Assembly: GCF_902168435.1 (NCBI RefSeq)
Contig: NZ_LR656174.1
Coordinates: 62,001-126,000, forward strand
Length of the DNA stretch: 64,000 nucleotides
From: Bacillus marasmi
GTDB lineage: Bacteria > Bacillota > Bacilli > Bacillales > Cytobacillaceae
Direction: 5' to 3'
In this document: positions 52,750 through 63,475 of the stretch, piece by piece
Numbering within the stretch: position 1 is the first letter of the stretch
Layout of the letters: each line of letters begins with the position of its first letter
The notes under the pieces: model-generated
Databases searched by the model: none
What the model was told of the DNA's origin: nothing
Seen by the model: the letters and a program-made list of their open reading frames with translations, nothing else
Translations under genes and position numbers: made by a program

Positions 52750-53921
52750 TGAGCGAGAACTATACTTTTGAAACAAAGCTGCTTCACAATCGTCATAAGA
52801 TCGATCCAACAACAGGGGCAGTTAGCGTGCCTATTCAGCATGCATCTACCTTCCATCAATTTGACGTGGATAAGTTTGGCAAATATGATTATGCACGAAG
52901 TTTAAATCCGACTCGAGAAGCATTAGAGGACATTATTGCAGAATTAGAAGGTGGCGTTAAGGGGTTTGCGTTTGCATCAGGAATGGCTGCCATTTCAACT
53001 GCCTTTCTTCTCCTTTCTCAAAATGATCACGTTGTAATTACTGAGGATGTTTACGGCGGAACTTTCCGAATGGTTACCGAGGTATTGACAAGATTAGGCA
53101 TTCAGCACACATTCGTTGATATGACTGACCTTAGTAAGGTTGAAGCTGCAATTCAGCCTAACACGAAATTGTTTTATGTAGAGACTCCATCCAATCCATT
53201 ATTGAAAGTAACAGATATAAAAGCTATTAGTGACTTAGCGAAAAAATGTGGAGCACTCACATTTGTCGATAACACGTTCCTAACACCAGCTATTCAAAGA
53301 CCTCTTGAGTTAGGAGCAGACGTCGTTCTACATAGTGCAACGAAATTCTTATCAGGTCATAGTGATGTTGTTGCTGGACTAGCTGTTGTTAAAGATGCTG
53401 AGTTGGCGAAACGTCTAGGGTTTTTACAAAATTCATTCGGTGCGATATTAGGTGTTCAGGATGCATGGCTAGTATTACGAGGACTAAAAACCCTACATGT
53501 ACGCCTTGAGCACTCAGTAAAAGCTGCCCAACAGATTGCTGAATTTTTACAGAAACAGGACTGGATTAAAAAAGTATATTATCCTGGTCTTAGTGATCAT
53601 CCGCAATATGAGATTCAGAAACAGCAGGCCACTAGTGCAGGTGCCGTCCTTTCCTTTGAATTAAAAGATGAAGTGTTATTCCGTAAATTTATCGAAAATG
53701 TTAAAATTCCAGTTTTCGCCGTAAGTCTTGGTGCTGTTGAATCTATTTTATCCTATCCAGCGAAAATGTCACATGCAGCAATGCCTGAGGCAGAGCGTTT
53801 ACAAAGAGGGATAAGCAATCAGTTACTAAGACTATCAGTAGGACTAGAAAATCCTGATGATCTTATTGCTGATTTTACTGCAGCGATAAATGATCCTTCA
53901 AACAAACCTTTAGAGGTGTAA
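52749..53921 (+). CDS. metC: Cystathionine beta-lyase
   Basis: 390 residues, same PLP family. YDYARSLNPTREALE, FASGMAAISTAF and VVLHSATKFLSGHSDV with the PLP Lys; the full YPGLSDHPQYEIQKQQ segment is present. Splits cystathionine to homocysteine, pyruvate and ammonia. AAGGAGG in the 3' end of metI serves its start, and the genes overlap by one base. Length equals B. subtilis MetC (390). Confidence 0.95.
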   Translation: MSENYTFETKLLHNRHKIDPTTGAVSVPIQHASTFHQFDVDKFGKYDYARSLNPTREALEDIIAELEGGVKGFAFASGMAAISTAFLLLSQNDHVVITEDVYGGTFRMVTEVLTRLGIQHTFVDMTDLSKVEAAIQPNTKLFYVETPSNPLLKVTDIKAISDLAKKCGALTFVDNTFLTPAIQRPLELGADVVLHSATKFLSGHSDVVAGLAVVKDAELAKRLGFLQNSFGAILGVQDAWLVLRGLKTLHVRLEHSVKAAQQIAEFLQKQDWIKKVYYPGLSDHPQYEIQKQQATSAGAVLSFELKDEVLFRKFIENVKIPVFAVSLGAVESILSYPAKMSHAAMPEAERLQRGISNQLLRLSVGLENPDDLIADFTAAINDPSNKPLEV

Positions 53922-53924
53922 ATA

Positions 53925-55790
53925 ATGAGTTTTTTATCAAAGCTTGAAAATCAAATATTAATTGGTGATGGTGCTATGGGCACATTGCTTTTCTCCTACG
54001 GGAAAGACAGTTGCCTTGAGGAATTAAATCTTTCAAATCCTGAGCAAATCCTGTCTATACACCGCGCCTACTTAAATGCAGGAGCCGATATCATTCAAAC
54101 CAATACATATGCAGCTAATTATTTAAAATTGGCTAGATATGGACTTGAGGATTCAGTAAAAGAAATCAATACTGCTGCTGTCCAGATTGCTAAAAAAGCC
54201 GCCCAAGGTAAATCCTATGTTCTCGGAACCATCGGTGGAAATCGTGGCATCAAACCAAAAAGCATCAATCTTGAAGAAATAAAGACAGGGTTTCATGAAC
54301 AACTATTCTCCCTTCTTGTTGAGGGTGTCGACGGAATTATTTTAGAAACTTATTACGATTTAGAGGAAATGGAAGCTGTTTTGGCCATTGCTCGACGTGA
54401 AACTGAACTTCCAATTGTCGCACAGCTTTCGATGCAGGAGGTTGGATTTATGCAAGACCATACTCCGATTTCCGAAGCGCTAAGCCGACTCGAACACCTG
54501 GGAGCAGATATTGTGGGCCTCAATTGCCGACTTGGCCCACATCATATGATAAAAGCATTAGAGCAGGTTCCACTACCTAAGCATTCTTATTTATCAGCGT
54601 ATCCAAATGCCAGCATCCCGACCTTCACTGATGGACAATTCCACTATGAAGGAAATGCTGAGTATTTTCGGAAATCAGCTATGGCGTTTCGGGATCAGGG
54701 TGTACGTTTGCTTGGAGGCTGCTGTGGCACAACTCCAGAACATATCCGCGCATTTGCAGAAGAACTGCGGAATGTTCCACCAATTACAGAAAAAGAACTA
54801 AAACAAGAGACTCCAAAAATTATCGTTGAAACGATTAAGGCTAAACGTGATGTGCCGCCTTTACATGATATTGTCAAGGAACGTCCTTCCATTCTGGTTG
54901 AATTGGATCCTCCTAGGAAACTGGATACAACAAAGTTCTTCGCTGGCGCCAAAGCTCTAAAAGAGGTTGGTATCGATGCAATCACTCTTGCTGATAATTC
55001 TTTGGCATCACCGAGAATTTCGAATTCAGCAATTGGTCATCTTGTCAAAACTGAAATCGGGCTCAGACCTCTTATTCATATAACTTGCCGCGATCGTAAT
55101 ATTATTGGCTTGCAATCTCATTTAATGGGACTTGCCACACTTGGATTAAACGATGTTTTAGCGATAACCGGTGACCCAGCTAGGGTTGGTGATTTCCCTG
55201 GCGCATCGTCTGTTTATGATGTATCGTCCTTTGAATTAATTTCAATGATAAAGCAATTAAACGAAGGCTTATCCGTTTCAGGAAAAGAGCTTGGTCAAAA
55301 AACCTCGTTCTCTGTTGCGTCGGCCTTTAACCCTAATGTTCGTTCTTTAGAAAAAGCAGTTGTTCGAATGGAGAAAAAAATGGCTCATGGAGCAGATTAT
55401 TTTATTACTCAACCTGTTTTTTCTGAAGAAAAACTAATTCAGGTATATGAAGCTACTCGTCATATAAATGCACCTATTTATATTGGATTAATGCCGTTAA
55501 CAAGTTATAAAAATATGGAGTTTTTACATCACGAGGTTCCAGGCATAAAAATTTCTGATAGTATTCGGGAATCAATATCGAAATTTAAGGACGACCCTGT
55601 CCAAGCTGCTCAGGAAGGTTTAGTGATTACAAAATCTTTAATTGATACAGCATTAGAGCTTTTCAATGGCATCTATCTTATCACTCCATTTCTTCGCTAC
55701 GAATTAACTGTCGAATTAGCAGACTATACCAATAAGCGCATTGCAAACTTAGCTAGGGGGAAGAAAAATGTCCAAAGCATCATTCAATGA
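53925..55790 (+). CDS. yitJ: Homocysteine S-methyltransferase / methylenetetrahydrofolate reductase
   Basis: 621 residues, two domains. The N-terminal homocysteine-binding barrel (about 1-300) has GDGAMGTLL and zinc ligands in GLNCR and [10 protein letters not shown]. The C-terminal MTHFR barrel (about 325-610) has [36 protein letters not shown] and [10 protein letters not shown]. It makes 5-methyl-THF and may help methylate homocysteine. Same arrangement as B. subtilis YitJ. 3 bp after metC; AGAGGTG lies 5-6 nt before the ATG. It overlaps metH by 23 nt. Confidence 0.95.
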   Translation: MSFLSKLENQILIGDGAMGTLLFSYGKDSCLEELNLSNPEQILSIHRAYLNAGADIIQTNTYAANYLKLARYGLEDSVKEINTAAVQIAKKAAQGKSYVLGTIGGNRGIKPKSINLEEIKTGFHEQLFSLLVEGVDGIILETYYDLEEMEAVLAIARRETELPIVAQLSMQEVGFMQDHTPISEALSRLEHLGADIVGLNCRLGPHHMIKALEQVPLPKHSYLSAYPNASIPTFTDGQFHYEGNAEYFRKSAMAFRDQGVRLLGGCCGTTPEHIRAFAEELRNVPPITEKELKQETPKIIVETIKAKRDVPPLHDIVKERPSILVELDPPRKLDTTKFFAGAKALKEVGIDAITLADNSLASPRISNSAIGHLVKTEIGLRPLIHITCRDRNIIGLQSHLMGLATLGLNDVLAITGDPARVGDFPGASSVYDVSSFELISMIKQLNEGLSVSGKELGQKTSFSVASAFNPNVRSLEKAVVRMEKKMAHGADYFITQPVFSEEKLIQVYEATRHINAPIYIGLMPLTSYKNMEFLHHEVPGIKISDSIRESISKFKDDPVQAAQEGLVITKSLIDTALELFNGIYLITPFLRYELTVELADYTNKRIANLARGKKNVQSIIQ

Positions 55791-58700
55791 AGAATTAAAG
55801 AAACGCATCCTAATTATGGACGGCGCGATGGGAACGATGCTGCAGCAAGAAAATTTGACAGCAGATGATTTTGGTGGCGAAGAATTTGAAGGCTGTAACG
55901 AAAATTTAAACCTAACCCGTCCTGATGTAATCGAGAGGATTCATGTGGATTATTTACGTGCTGGTGCAGATATTATTGAAACAAATACATTTGGTGCAAC
56001 CAGCATTGTACTTGATGAGTATCAGCTTGGGTCAAAGGCATATGAAATAAACAAAAAAGCGGCACAAATTGCCAGAGCAGCAGTCGATTCCGTATCGACT
56101 CCAGAAAAGCCTCGATTTGTTGCTGGCTCTATGGGTCCGACGACAAAAACGTTAAGCGTAACAGGCGGCACCACCTTCTCTACCCTTGCAGAGTCTTATG
56201 AGGAACAAGCAATTGGCTTAATTGATGGTGATGTTGATTTACTATTACTTGAGACCAGTCAAGACCTGTTAAATGTAAAAGCTGGCTTTGTTGGCATTGA
56301 ACGTGCATTTGAAAAAACAGGTAAGAAATTACCTCTCCTTATTTCGGGTACAATTGAACCAATGGGAACTACGCTCGCTGGACAATCCATCGATGCATTT
56401 TATATATCAGTACAACATATGAATCCTGTAGCTGTTGGACTTAACTGTGCAACTGGTCCCGAATTTATGCAGGACCATATTCGTTCATTAGCTAACCTAT
56501 CATCAACGTCAGTCATTTGTTATCCAAACGCTGGTTTACCTGATGAAGAAGGTCATTATCATGAAACACCTGAAATATTGGCTAAAAAGCTTGCAGGTTT
56601 TGCCCAGGAAGGCTGGTTAAACATTGTTGGTGGTTGCTGTGGAACAACACCTGCCCACATCAAGGCAATTTCTGAAGCGATGGAAGATTTTCAGCCACGA
56701 CAAGCTCAAGAAAATAGTACTCATATGGTATCTGGTATTGAACCATTTATTTATGACGATCCAACCTTACGTCCAATTATGGTTGGAGAACGGACGAATG
56801 TCATTGGCTCACGAAAGTTTAAGCGCCTAATAAGCGAAGGTAAAATTGAAGAAGCTGCTGAAATCGCTAGAGCTCAAGTAAAAGGTGGTGCTCATGTCAT
56901 TGACCTCTGTTTGGCTGACCCAGACCGCGACGAATTAGAGGATATGGAAAATTTCATTAAAGAAGTTGTCAAAAAAGTCAAGGTCCCTCTTGTCATTGAC
57001 TCTACTGATGAAGCTGTTATAGAGAAAGCCTTAACCTATTCACAAGGAAAAGCAATTATTAACTCTATCAATCTTGAGGATGGCGAAGAGAGACTTGCTG
57101 CCATTACTCCGCTAATTCATCGATTTGGTGCTGCAGTCGTAGTAGGAACGATTGATGAAGAAGGCATGGGTGTAACGGCTGAACGAAAGCTTGAAATAGC
57201 AAAACGCTCGTATGATTTACTTGTAAATAAATATAAACTCCAACCGCAGGATATTATCTTTGATCCACTTGTCTTCCCTGTTGGTACTGGAGATGAGCAA
57301 TATATTGGATCTGCTAAAGCAACAGTAGAGGGAATTAAAAAAATTAAAGAAGCCTTCCCAAAATCTCAAACAATTCTTGGAATAAGTAATGTCTCATTTG
57401 GGCTACCAGCAGTTGGAAGGGAAATATTAAACTCGGTATTCCTTTACCACTGTACTCAAGCAGGCTTGGATTATGCAATTGTTAATACCGAAAAGCTAGA
57501 GAGATTTGCGTCAATTTCTAAAGAAGAAGTTGAACTTGCTGAAAAGCTATTATTTGAAACAACTGAGGAAACACTCGCAACCTTCACAGATTTTTATCGT
57601 GATAAAAAGAAAGAAGTAAAACAGACCGTACCAAACATGACTCTTGCTGAAAGATTAGCTTATTACATCGTTGAAGGTACAAAAGAAGGACTATTGCCAG
57701 ATTTAGAGGAAGCCTTGTCAAGCTACCCTGCTCCACTTGATATCATCAATGGTCCATTAATGGATGGGATGAAGGAAGTTGGTCGCCTCTTTAATGATAA
57801 CCAATTAATCGTAGCTGAAGTGTTGCAAAGTGCTGAAGTGATGAAAACAGCAGTTGCCTTCCTTGAACCTTATATGGAAAAAGACAACACAACGGCTGCA
57901 AAAGGGAAAATTATTTTAGCGACGGTAAAAGGCGATGTTCATGATATCGGTAAGAACCTAGTCGATATTATTTTGAGCAATAACGGCTATGAAGTGATTG
58001 ACCTTGGAATTAAGGTTGCACCTGCAGATCTTGTTGCCGCAATAAAAAGGGAACAGCCTGATATGGTCGGTCTTTCTGGATTATTAGTTAAATCTGCCCA
58101 GCAAATGGTCTTAACAGCTCATGATATGAAGCAGGCAGGTATTGATATTCCAATTTTAGTTGGTGGCGCAGCATTATCACGGAAGTTCACTGATACAAAA
58201 ATTTCAAACGAATACGATGGAATTGTCTTATATGCTAAAGATGCAATGAATGGATTAGATCTTGCTAATCAATTGCAAAACGCTGAAGCTCATGAAAAAC
58301 TTGTCCTCGAGCGAGATACGAAACGCCAGCAACTTGCACAACAAGCAGCCACATTTAACAGTGCAGCAAGCAATGTTGCGACCGCAGTTAAGGTCGTTCC
58401 TACGGTTCGTACAGATGTTCCAGTTTTTGTTCCAATGGACACAGACCGTCATATTGTTAAAAGCTATACGCTGGCCCATGTTGAACCATACATTAACAAA
58501 CAAATGCTAATTGGTCATCATCTTGGTGTTAAAGGAAATGTGGAAAAGCTTCTCGCTAGCGGTGATGAGAAGGCAATCAAAATTAATGATATGGTGAATA
58601 AGTTAATTCAAGACGCTAAAACCAATAACTGGATTCAACCACAGGCAGTCTACCAGTTCTTCCCTGCTCAAAGCGATGGAAATAAAGTGATAGTTTATGA

Positions 58701-59229
58701 CCCGAAAGAACCGAAAAAAGTAATACAAGTGTTTGATTTCCCTCGCCAAAACGACGGGGCTCAGCTTTGTTTGAGTGATTATATTAAATCGGTTGATAGC
58801 GGTTTGACCGATTACGTTGGATTCTTTACAGTTACGGCAGGTCCTGGTGTACGAGAGATTGCCGAAATGCTTAAAGAAGAAGGAAGATTCCTGGAAAATC
58901 ATGCACTTCAGGCACTAGCTTTAGAAACTGCAGAAGGCTTAGCCGAACTCATTCATCGTCAAATGCGCGATCGTTGGGGCTTCCCAGATCCTGTCGATTT
59001 TACAATGAAGGATCGTTTTGCTGCCAAGTATCAAGGTCAACGCTTCTCGTTTGGATATCCGGCATGTCCTGAACTCGAGGATCAAACAAAACTCTTTGAC
59101 CTAATTCATCCTGAGGATATTGGAGTAAAACTAACTGAAGGCTTTATGATGGAGCCTGAGGCGTCTGTTTCAGCGATGGTATTCGCTCATCCAGATGCAC
59201 GTTATTTTACTGTGTTAAGAAATGATTAA
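55768..59229 (+). CDS. metH: Cobalamin-dependent methionine synthase
   Basis: 1153 residues with all four modules: homocysteine domain (about 1-320; [21 protein letters not shown]), pterin domain (about 335-600; [17 protein letters not shown]), B12 domain (about 645-870; [15 protein letters not shown] with the cobalt His725), and the SAM reactivation domain (about 900-1150; RDRWGFPDP and [15 protein letters not shown]). Transfers methyl from 5-methyl-THF to homocysteine. GGGGGAAG lies 5-6 nt before the ATG inside yitJ. Its presence implies that the cell obtains or makes cobalamin. Confidence 0.97.
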   Translation: MSKASFNEELKKRILIMDGAMGTMLQQENLTADDFGGEEFEGCNENLNLTRPDVIERIHVDYLRAGADIIETNTFGATSIVLDEYQLGSKAYEINKKAAQIARAAVDSVSTPEKPRFVAGSMGPTTKTLSVTGGTTFSTLAESYEEQAIGLIDGDVDLLLLETSQDLLNVKAGFVGIERAFEKTGKKLPLLISGTIEPMGTTLAGQSIDAFYISVQHMNPVAVGLNCATGPEFMQDHIRSLANLSSTSVICYPNAGLPDEEGHYHETPEILAKKLAGFAQEGWLNIVGGCCGTTPAHIKAISEAMEDFQPRQAQENSTHMVSGIEPFIYDDPTLRPIMVGERTNVIGSRKFKRLISEGKIEEAAEIARAQVKGGAHVIDLCLADPDRDELEDMENFIKEVVKKVKVPLVIDSTDEAVIEKALTYSQGKAIINSINLEDGEERLAAITPLIHRFGAAVVVGTIDEEGMGVTAERKLEIAKRSYDLLVNKYKLQPQDIIFDPLVFPVGTGDEQYIGSAKATVEGIKKIKEAFPKSQTILGISNVSFGLPAVGREILNSVFLYHCTQAGLDYAIVNTEKLERFASISKEEVELAEKLLFETTEETLATFTDFYRDKKKEVKQTVPNMTLAERLAYYIVEGTKEGLLPDLEEALSSYPAPLDIINGPLMDGMKEVGRLFNDNQLIVAEVLQSAEVMKTAVAFLEPYMEKDNTTAAKGKIILATVKGDVHDIGKNLVDIILSNNGYEVIDLGIKVAPADLVAAIKREQPDMVGLSGLLVKSAQQMVLTAHDMKQAGIDIPILVGGAALSRKFTDTKISNEYDGIVLYAKDAMNGLDLANQLQNAEAHEKLVLERDTKRQQLAQQAATFNSAASNVATAVKVVPTVRTDVPVFVPMDTDRHIVKSYTLAHVEPYINKQMLIGHHLGVKGNVEKLLASGDEKAIKINDMVNKLIQDAKTNNWIQPQAVYQFFPAQSDGNKVIVYDPKEPKKVIQVFDFPRQNDGAQLCLSDYIKSVDSGLTDYVGFFTVTAGPGVREIAEMLKEEGRFLENHALQALALETAEGLAELIHRQMRDRWGFPDPVDFTMKDRFAAKYQGQRFSFGYPACPELEDQTKLFDLIHPEDIGVKLTEGFMMEPEASVSAMVFAHPDARYFTVLRND

Positions 59230-59239
59230 TTAATTAAGC

Positions 59240-59280
59240 ACCCGTTTCGGTGGAAGCATGAGTAAAACGGTATTTTTTGC
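59240..59280 (+). terminator. met operon terminator
   Basis: ACCCGTTT pairs with AAACGGT with one bulge, followed by ATTTTTTG, 11 bp after the metH stop. Confidence 0.7.
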
Positions 59281-59325
59281 AGAAAATACTTTTGACCCGT
59301 CAATTCACCAAAGGAGTGTTGGTTG

Positions 59326-59523
59326 ATGAAAAATAACATGTCAAAGGATTCATCAAAAGTAGCCGGAAGGAATTATGATGTTTCGGATTATCAAAAAACG
59401 GATCAGCTATCTAAAGGTTTGGCAACTACCCACGAACAAGTTAGCGATACGTATATAGAGGGTGAAATCAAACCTAAAATTGATCATGTTAATGAAAGAA
59501 CTTTTGAAATTCCGAATAATTGA
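59326..59523 (+). CDS. yozQ: YozQ-like protein
   Basis: 65 residues from ATG 59326, AAAGGAG 10 nt upstream. GLATTHEQVSDTYIEGEI is the block I recall from the YozQ/DUF4025 family of spore formers; the N-terminal VSDYQKTDQLSKG also fits. Hydrophilic, no membrane segment, function unknown. Confidence 0.8.
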   Translation: MKNNMSKDSSKVAGRNYDVSDYQKTDQLSKGLATTHEQVSDTYIEGEIKPKIDHVNERTFEIPNN

Positions 59524-59534
59524 TATGAAAAATA

Positions 59535-59560
59535 AAAACTCGCCTGTGGCGAGTTTTTAT
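59535..59560. terminator. Bidirectional terminator yozQ/yteA
   Basis: AAAACTCGCC/GGCGAGTTTT (59535-59544 with 59548-59557) with a 3-nt loop. It overlaps the yteA stop. Confidence 0.9.
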
Positions 59561-60318
59561 TTTTTGGCTTCATCTTCCGTATATGGCTCTTTTTCATAAC
59601 CTGGTAAATCTCCGAATGGTGTCATAATCCCCTCTTCATCCAATTCCTGTTCATATTTCTCATGCTGTGCGTTAGGATACACGGTCACATTATTACCATA
59701 CATGTCATTCCCAATAAAATTCTCAAAATCCTCCACATAGCCAATTCTTTCCTCAGGCTCATTATACGTATCGCTATAATGATCAGTAGGATAAGCAAAA
59801 TCGGATGGCGTCTCAGAAGTACCCCATTGTGCTACCTCCTGCCATGAATCCTCGGCATCATAAGCCACCGACTCATCCTTCCCATCAAAATCGAATTTGC
59901 CAAATGGAGGCATTAGGACTCCTTCCTCGACAGGTCGATTATGGGAAGTATAACTGTCAGGACTATGTTTTTTACAATAAGTGGTCGTTGGAAGTGCCTC
60001 TAGTCGCTCAATCGGAATGTCACACCCACAAACTTGGCATTTACCGTATATTCCTTGATCTATTGCTTGTAATGCACTGTCAATATTTTTCAAATGAAAC
60101 TCCTCGTGTTCATGTAAGGCAATATCCTTTTCACGTTCATATAAATCGGTACCCTCGTCTGCGGGGTGATTATCAATACTTGAAAGTTCTCCCATTGATT
60201 CATGATAATGCCCTTGCTTTAATCCAAAATGATCATTTGTCTCAAATTGTTGGATGATGTTTTTCCTTTCCTCAGTTAGAACCTTTCGAAATTTATCTAA
60301 TTGCTTTTCTGTAAGCAT
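59557..60318 (-). CDS. yteA: DksA/TraR-type zinc finger protein YteA
   Basis: 253 residues. An N-terminal coiled-coil hairpin (about 1-85; KQLDKFRKVLTEERKNIIQQ) is followed by a zinc finger CQVCGCDIP...YCKKH near residues 97-120 and a long acidic C-terminal tail (PPFGKFDFDGKDESVAYD...). B. subtilis YteA (about 239) has the same plan and is expressed in sporulation. Role unknown; DksA relatives bind RNA polymerase. AAAGGAG lies about 7 nt before the ATG. Confidence 0.88.
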   Translation of the reverse strand: MLTEKQLDKFRKVLTEERKNIIQQFETNDHFGLKQGHYHESMGELSSIDNHPADEGTDLYEREKDIALHEHEEFHLKNIDSALQAIDQGIYGKCQVCGCDIPIERLEALPTTTYCKKHSPDSYTSHNRPVEEGVLMPPFGKFDFDGKDESVAYDAEDSWQEVAQWGTSETPSDFAYPTDHYSDTYNEPEERIGYVEDFENFIGNDMYGNNVTVYPNAQHEKYEQELDEEGIMTPFGDLPGYEKEPYTEDEAKK

Positions 60319-60524
60319 AGTTGGACTCCTTTCAAAACTTTTCTAGCAAGAATAAGCAGGATTAGTGGTCCATCTTTCGAATCCTTATCACTTTATTTAT
60401 TTAGTTTTCCAAAGACTTCTCCTTTCATTCTTAGGAAAATGAATGTCTTAACGGGGAAGAATAAATATATCGTTTATTTAAAAAGATAATTACGAGGAGA
60501 AAATTATTTAATGGAGGTAATAAA

Positions 60525-60701
60525 GTGGTCAATCAAGACTTTGCAAAATTTAATTCCATTCAAAAGAAACACCAGAGTGCTTACGTTAGTAATGAATCAC
60601 TAGATAATAGTGGTAGCATGAATAAAAATGACTATAATACACAAGCAAATACCGATAAATCAATCGGCGCTACAGGGAGACTGTCTTCGCAGAAAAAATA
60701 A
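60525..60701 (+). CDS. Small Asn/Ser/Lys-rich protein, 58 aa
   Basis: GTG 60525 with GGAGG 7 nt upstream; reads MVNQDFAKFNSIQKKHQ and ends TGRLSSQKK. Hydrophilic, rich in Asn, Ser, Lys and Gln, no Cys or Trp: like minor spore proteins, but no family is assigned. A terminator overlaps its stop. An overlapping shorter frame begins at ATG 60511 and seems less likely. Confidence 0.55.
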   Translation: MVNQDFAKFNSIQKKHQSAYVSNESLDNSGSMNKNDYNTQANTDKSIGATGRLSSQKK

Positions 60702-60727
60702 AACCAGGGCTATCCCCTGGTTTTATT
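60701..60727. terminator. Bidirectional terminator
   Basis: AAACCAGGG/CCCTGGTTT (60701-60709 with 60715-60723), 5-nt loop, between convergent genes. Confidence 0.9.
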
Positions 60728-61787
60728 GGTTTTGAAGCTTAAATACCGCTTCGAGCTTTGCTGCGATTTGATTTACAGCATCGTCTTCATCATCGGAATT
60801 GATATGAAGGAACTCACCTTCATATTCGAGCTGCTTGTGTTCGTAGCGTGGATCGTAGTAGTAAAGGAGCAACAGTCTTATAAATTCATGGTAATCCCGT
60901 TGCAGAAGTGCTTCATTCACAGCCATTTTAATCGTATCGTCTTTAATCCGTTTTTGAATTCTCTCAAATTTTTCCTTCACCTGTGGATAAAACCATTCTT
61001 GGGTGTAAAAAGGCTCAACATATTCATCATAGATTCGCTTAACTCTTATTTCCAAGGATGCTTCAATTATGAAGTGTATTCCGCCTTTTTTTGTAACCAA
61101 TAGTTCTTCAGGCTGCGTAACTTTCCCAATTCGTTTACTTTCCGCCTCGACGATAACATAGGGTGCATCCTGAAGTTGCATAAGGCGTGTAAATAATAAA
61201 GCGTCAAAAGTTTTTTGATTATTCCCGTCAGTTTCCGGGCCCATAGCCCCAAATATGGAGCCCTTATGAGCTGCTGCACCTTCTAGGTCAAGAACTGGAT
61301 AGCCTTTATCTGTTAATTTTTTTAATATATCCGTTTTACCTACACCAGTCATTCCATGAAGCACAACCGTTTGATTTGGAATCATTCTTGGAATTTGTTC
61401 TAATATATATTCCCGATACGCTCGATAGCCACCAGTGATACGATGAACTGGAAAACCGGCAAAATCTAAAAATGTAGCCAATGATTGACTGCGCATTCCA
61501 CCACGCCAACAGAAAAGAACAGGTTGTCTACCTGCATCAGCCAAATCCTTGATATGTGCTAACAATACCGGAAGCTTTGGTGCGACTATTTCCATCGCCC
61601 GCCATTTTGCTTCTTCCTGTCCTACCTGCTTATATATAGTCCCGACTTCCTTCCGTTCATCATCATTAAATAATGCGATGTTAACAGCATTTGGGATAGT
61701 CGATTCTTTAAATTCTTCAGGGGAACGAACGTCAATGGGGATGGCTTTATCCATTGTTAAAAATTGGTCAATCGTAATATCATTCAC
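60723..61787 (-). CDS. mnmH: tRNA 2-selenouridine/geranyl-2-thiouridine synthase
   Basis: About 354 residues. An N-terminal rhodanese domain ends with the catalytic Cys93 in LFCWRGGMRSQS. A P-loop, GMTGVGKTD, lies at about 145-153, and DLEGAAAHKGSIFG is the family motif after it. The enzyme (YbbB/SelU) replaces sulfur by selenium at wobble 2-thiouridine using selenophosphate. It points to SelD in this genome, consistent with the Sec formate dehydrogenase at 26-28 kb. Start GTG 61787 with GGGGG about 6-7 nt upstream; the longer frame runs into a dispersed repeat. Confidence 0.93.
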   Translation of the reverse strand: MNDITIDQFLTMDKAIPIDVRSPEEFKESTIPNAVNIALFNDDERKEVGTIYKQVGQEEAKWRAMEIVAPKLPVLLAHIKDLADAGRQPVLFCWRGGMRSQSLATFLDFAGFPVHRITGGYRAYREYILEQIPRMIPNQTVVLHGMTGVGKTDILKKLTDKGYPVLDLEGAAAHKGSIFGAMGPETDGNNQKTFDALLFTRLMQLQDAPYVIVEAESKRIGKVTQPEELLVTKKGGIHFIIEASLEIRVKRIYDEYVEPFYTQEWFYPQVKEKFERIQKRIKDDTIKMAVNEALLQRDYHEFIRLLLLYYYDPRYEHKQLEYEGEFLHINSDDEDDAVNQIAAKLEAVFKLQNQ

Positions 61788-61805
61788 GGAAATACCCCCA
61801 ACTAG

Positions 61806-61955
61806 AAAAGCGGAAGCGCCTTGCCCAGCGACGTATGACTGGAGCATCCCGACTGAGATAAAGAAAACACGTTGAACCCTTTAGGGTGAATCGATGTTGA
61901 CTTATTGTAAGGAGGGATGTGAAGTCCACTAGACGCTAGGCGCTGAAGCTAGACA
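61806..61955. repeat. Dispersed Bacillus repeat, copy B
   Basis: Begins AAAAGCGGAAGCGCC and ends GCGCTGAAGCTAGACA. AGGCGCT near the 3' end is complementary to AGCGCCT near the 5' end, and ACCCTTTAGGGT forms an internal hairpin. End sequences match copy A at 47855. It abuts the mnmH start. The remainder of the gap to 62152 (about 200 bp, AT-rich) shows nothing more. Confidence 0.7.
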
Positions 61956-62152
61956 CTCATCTAAATTCTAAAAACTCAACTTTCTTATTAACTAAAAAAT
62001 CAATATACCCATTTTATCGCAAATCATACAGATTTTATACAGATAAAAATTACAAGTCAGCAACAGGATTAATTTCTACCTTTTATCCTGCATTGTATGT
62101 TGTAAAAAATATAAGTTGAAACCCCGTCAATTTATAAAACGAGTAGGAAATC

Positions 62153-63328
62153 CTAATCACTTTTCTTATTAATTCGATCATAGTCCTCAAGTGCAACTCT
62201 AGCTAATAATCCAATTGTCATATCATCCATTGGTGGATTATGCAGACCTGCTCTAACATCACGATAATAGCGCTGCAATGGACTTTTTAACGAAAGGCTT
62301 TGGGCACCGACAATCCGCATAGCTAAATCGACGACTTTTATTGCATTGTTAGTAACAGAATGTTTAACTGCACTTAATTCCACTTGCATGTTCAATCTGT
62401 CCTCTGGAAAGCTTTCATCCCATTTACGAGCAACACTATATAGGAAATGTCGTGATTGAATAAGCAATAGCTCTAATTCACCCAATTTTTGTTGGACATT
62501 AGGCAACTCACTAATCGTGCCACTAATGCTCGAAGGTGAATAATGTTTTGCAAAATTAATGGCCTCATTTCGAGCTGCCTGGGCAATACCTAAATAACAT
62601 GCCGGGATATGGAGCAGCCAACCCCCTGCTTGTTTTTTACCAGGAATCATCCTTTCCACAAGAGCATCATCATCAATATCTACATCCTTTAGAACCAAAT
62701 CATGACTGGCAGTGCCCTTCATTGCAATACTATCCCAAGTTTCTTCAATTTCTAACCCTTTGCTATTTCTTGGAATTAGAAAATTCCCTGTAGTGCCATC
62801 TTCCAAGGAAGCACTCACTAAAAAATAGTCAAGAACTGGTGCCATCGTTGTAAAGGTTTTCCGCCCATTAACGACCCACTTCCCATTTTGTTCATGAGCA
62901 ATTGTTGCCGGTTTACCGCCTCGAGTAGGACTTCCCGTTTGTTTTTCAGTTGCTGCGCTATTTATTAAGGCACCAGCCATCACCTGTTCGCATAATTTTC
63001 CGAACGTAGTGGGTTGCCAATTATTTTTCTCTGAAAGATTTTTTATAATGCCGATATGCCATCCAATGCCTAGGGCAGTTGCGCCATCACCCTCTGCGAT
63101 TATTTCCTGAAGCATGACCATTTCCAATAGCGAGATTTCCATCCCACCAAAAGCTTTTGGTACGGTTAATGCCGTATAGCCAGTATCCTTAAGCTCTTTT
63201 ATGTTTTCAAAAGGAAAAAGTCCTTCTTCATCAATCTTTGCTGCCCTTAATCGGAACGATTCCTTTAGTTTGTTCATTAATTCAATCCGTTCCTGTCGAG
63301 ATTGTAACTGTTGAAACATCAGTGACAC
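62153..63328 (-). CDS. ydbM: Acyl-CoA dehydrogenase-like flavoprotein
   Basis: About 391 residues, acyl-CoA dehydrogenase fold: FPFENIKELKDTGYTALTVPKAFGG at the N-terminus, a middle beta domain (SAATEKQTGSPTRGG, GKWVVNGRKTFTTMAPVLDYF) and a helical C-terminal domain with AMRIVGAQSLSLKSPLQRYYRDVRAG. Overall like B. subtilis YdbM. The usual catalytic Glu is not obvious, so an FMNH2-dependent monooxygenase relative (DszC type) is an alternative. Start GTG 63328 was chosen for GAGGGGAG 8 nt upstream. Confidence 0.8.
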   Translation of the reverse strand: MSLMFQQLQSRQERIELMNKLKESFRLRAAKIDEEGLFPFENIKELKDTGYTALTVPKAFGGMEISLLEMVMLQEIIAEGDGATALGIGWHIGIIKNLSEKNNWQPTTFGKLCEQVMAGALINSAATEKQTGSPTRGGKPATIAHEQNGKWVVNGRKTFTTMAPVLDYFLVSASLEDGTTGNFLIPRNSKGLEIEETWDSIAMKGTASHDLVLKDVDIDDDALVERMIPGKKQAGGWLLHIPACYLGIAQAARNEAINFAKHYSPSSISGTISELPNVQQKLGELELLLIQSRHFLYSVARKWDESFPEDRLNMQVELSAVKHSVTNNAIKVVDLAMRIVGAQSLSLKSPLQRYYRDVRAGLHNPPMDDMTIGLLARVALEDYDRINKKSD

Positions 63329-63439
63329 GACAACGTCTCCCCTCAAATGAAAGCTTTTATTATATTATTAGGTAAATGGAATATACTTTCAAGAATTATA
63401 GCCACTATACTGTTCAGAAGTATACAAAATTTCCCACAG

Positions 63440-63475
63440 CATAAAAAAACAGCTGCTTTTTGACAGCTGTTAAAG
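63440..63475 (-). terminator. Terminator of the 168-residue hypothetical gene
   Basis: AACAGCTG/CAGCTGTT with an 8-nt loop and a run of T on the minus strand. Confidence 0.88.

Noticed and set aside
61790-61847. 20-codon N-terminal extension of mnmH
   Set aside because: The extension translates the dispersed repeat, and a GTG start with a G-rich ribosome binding site lies after it.
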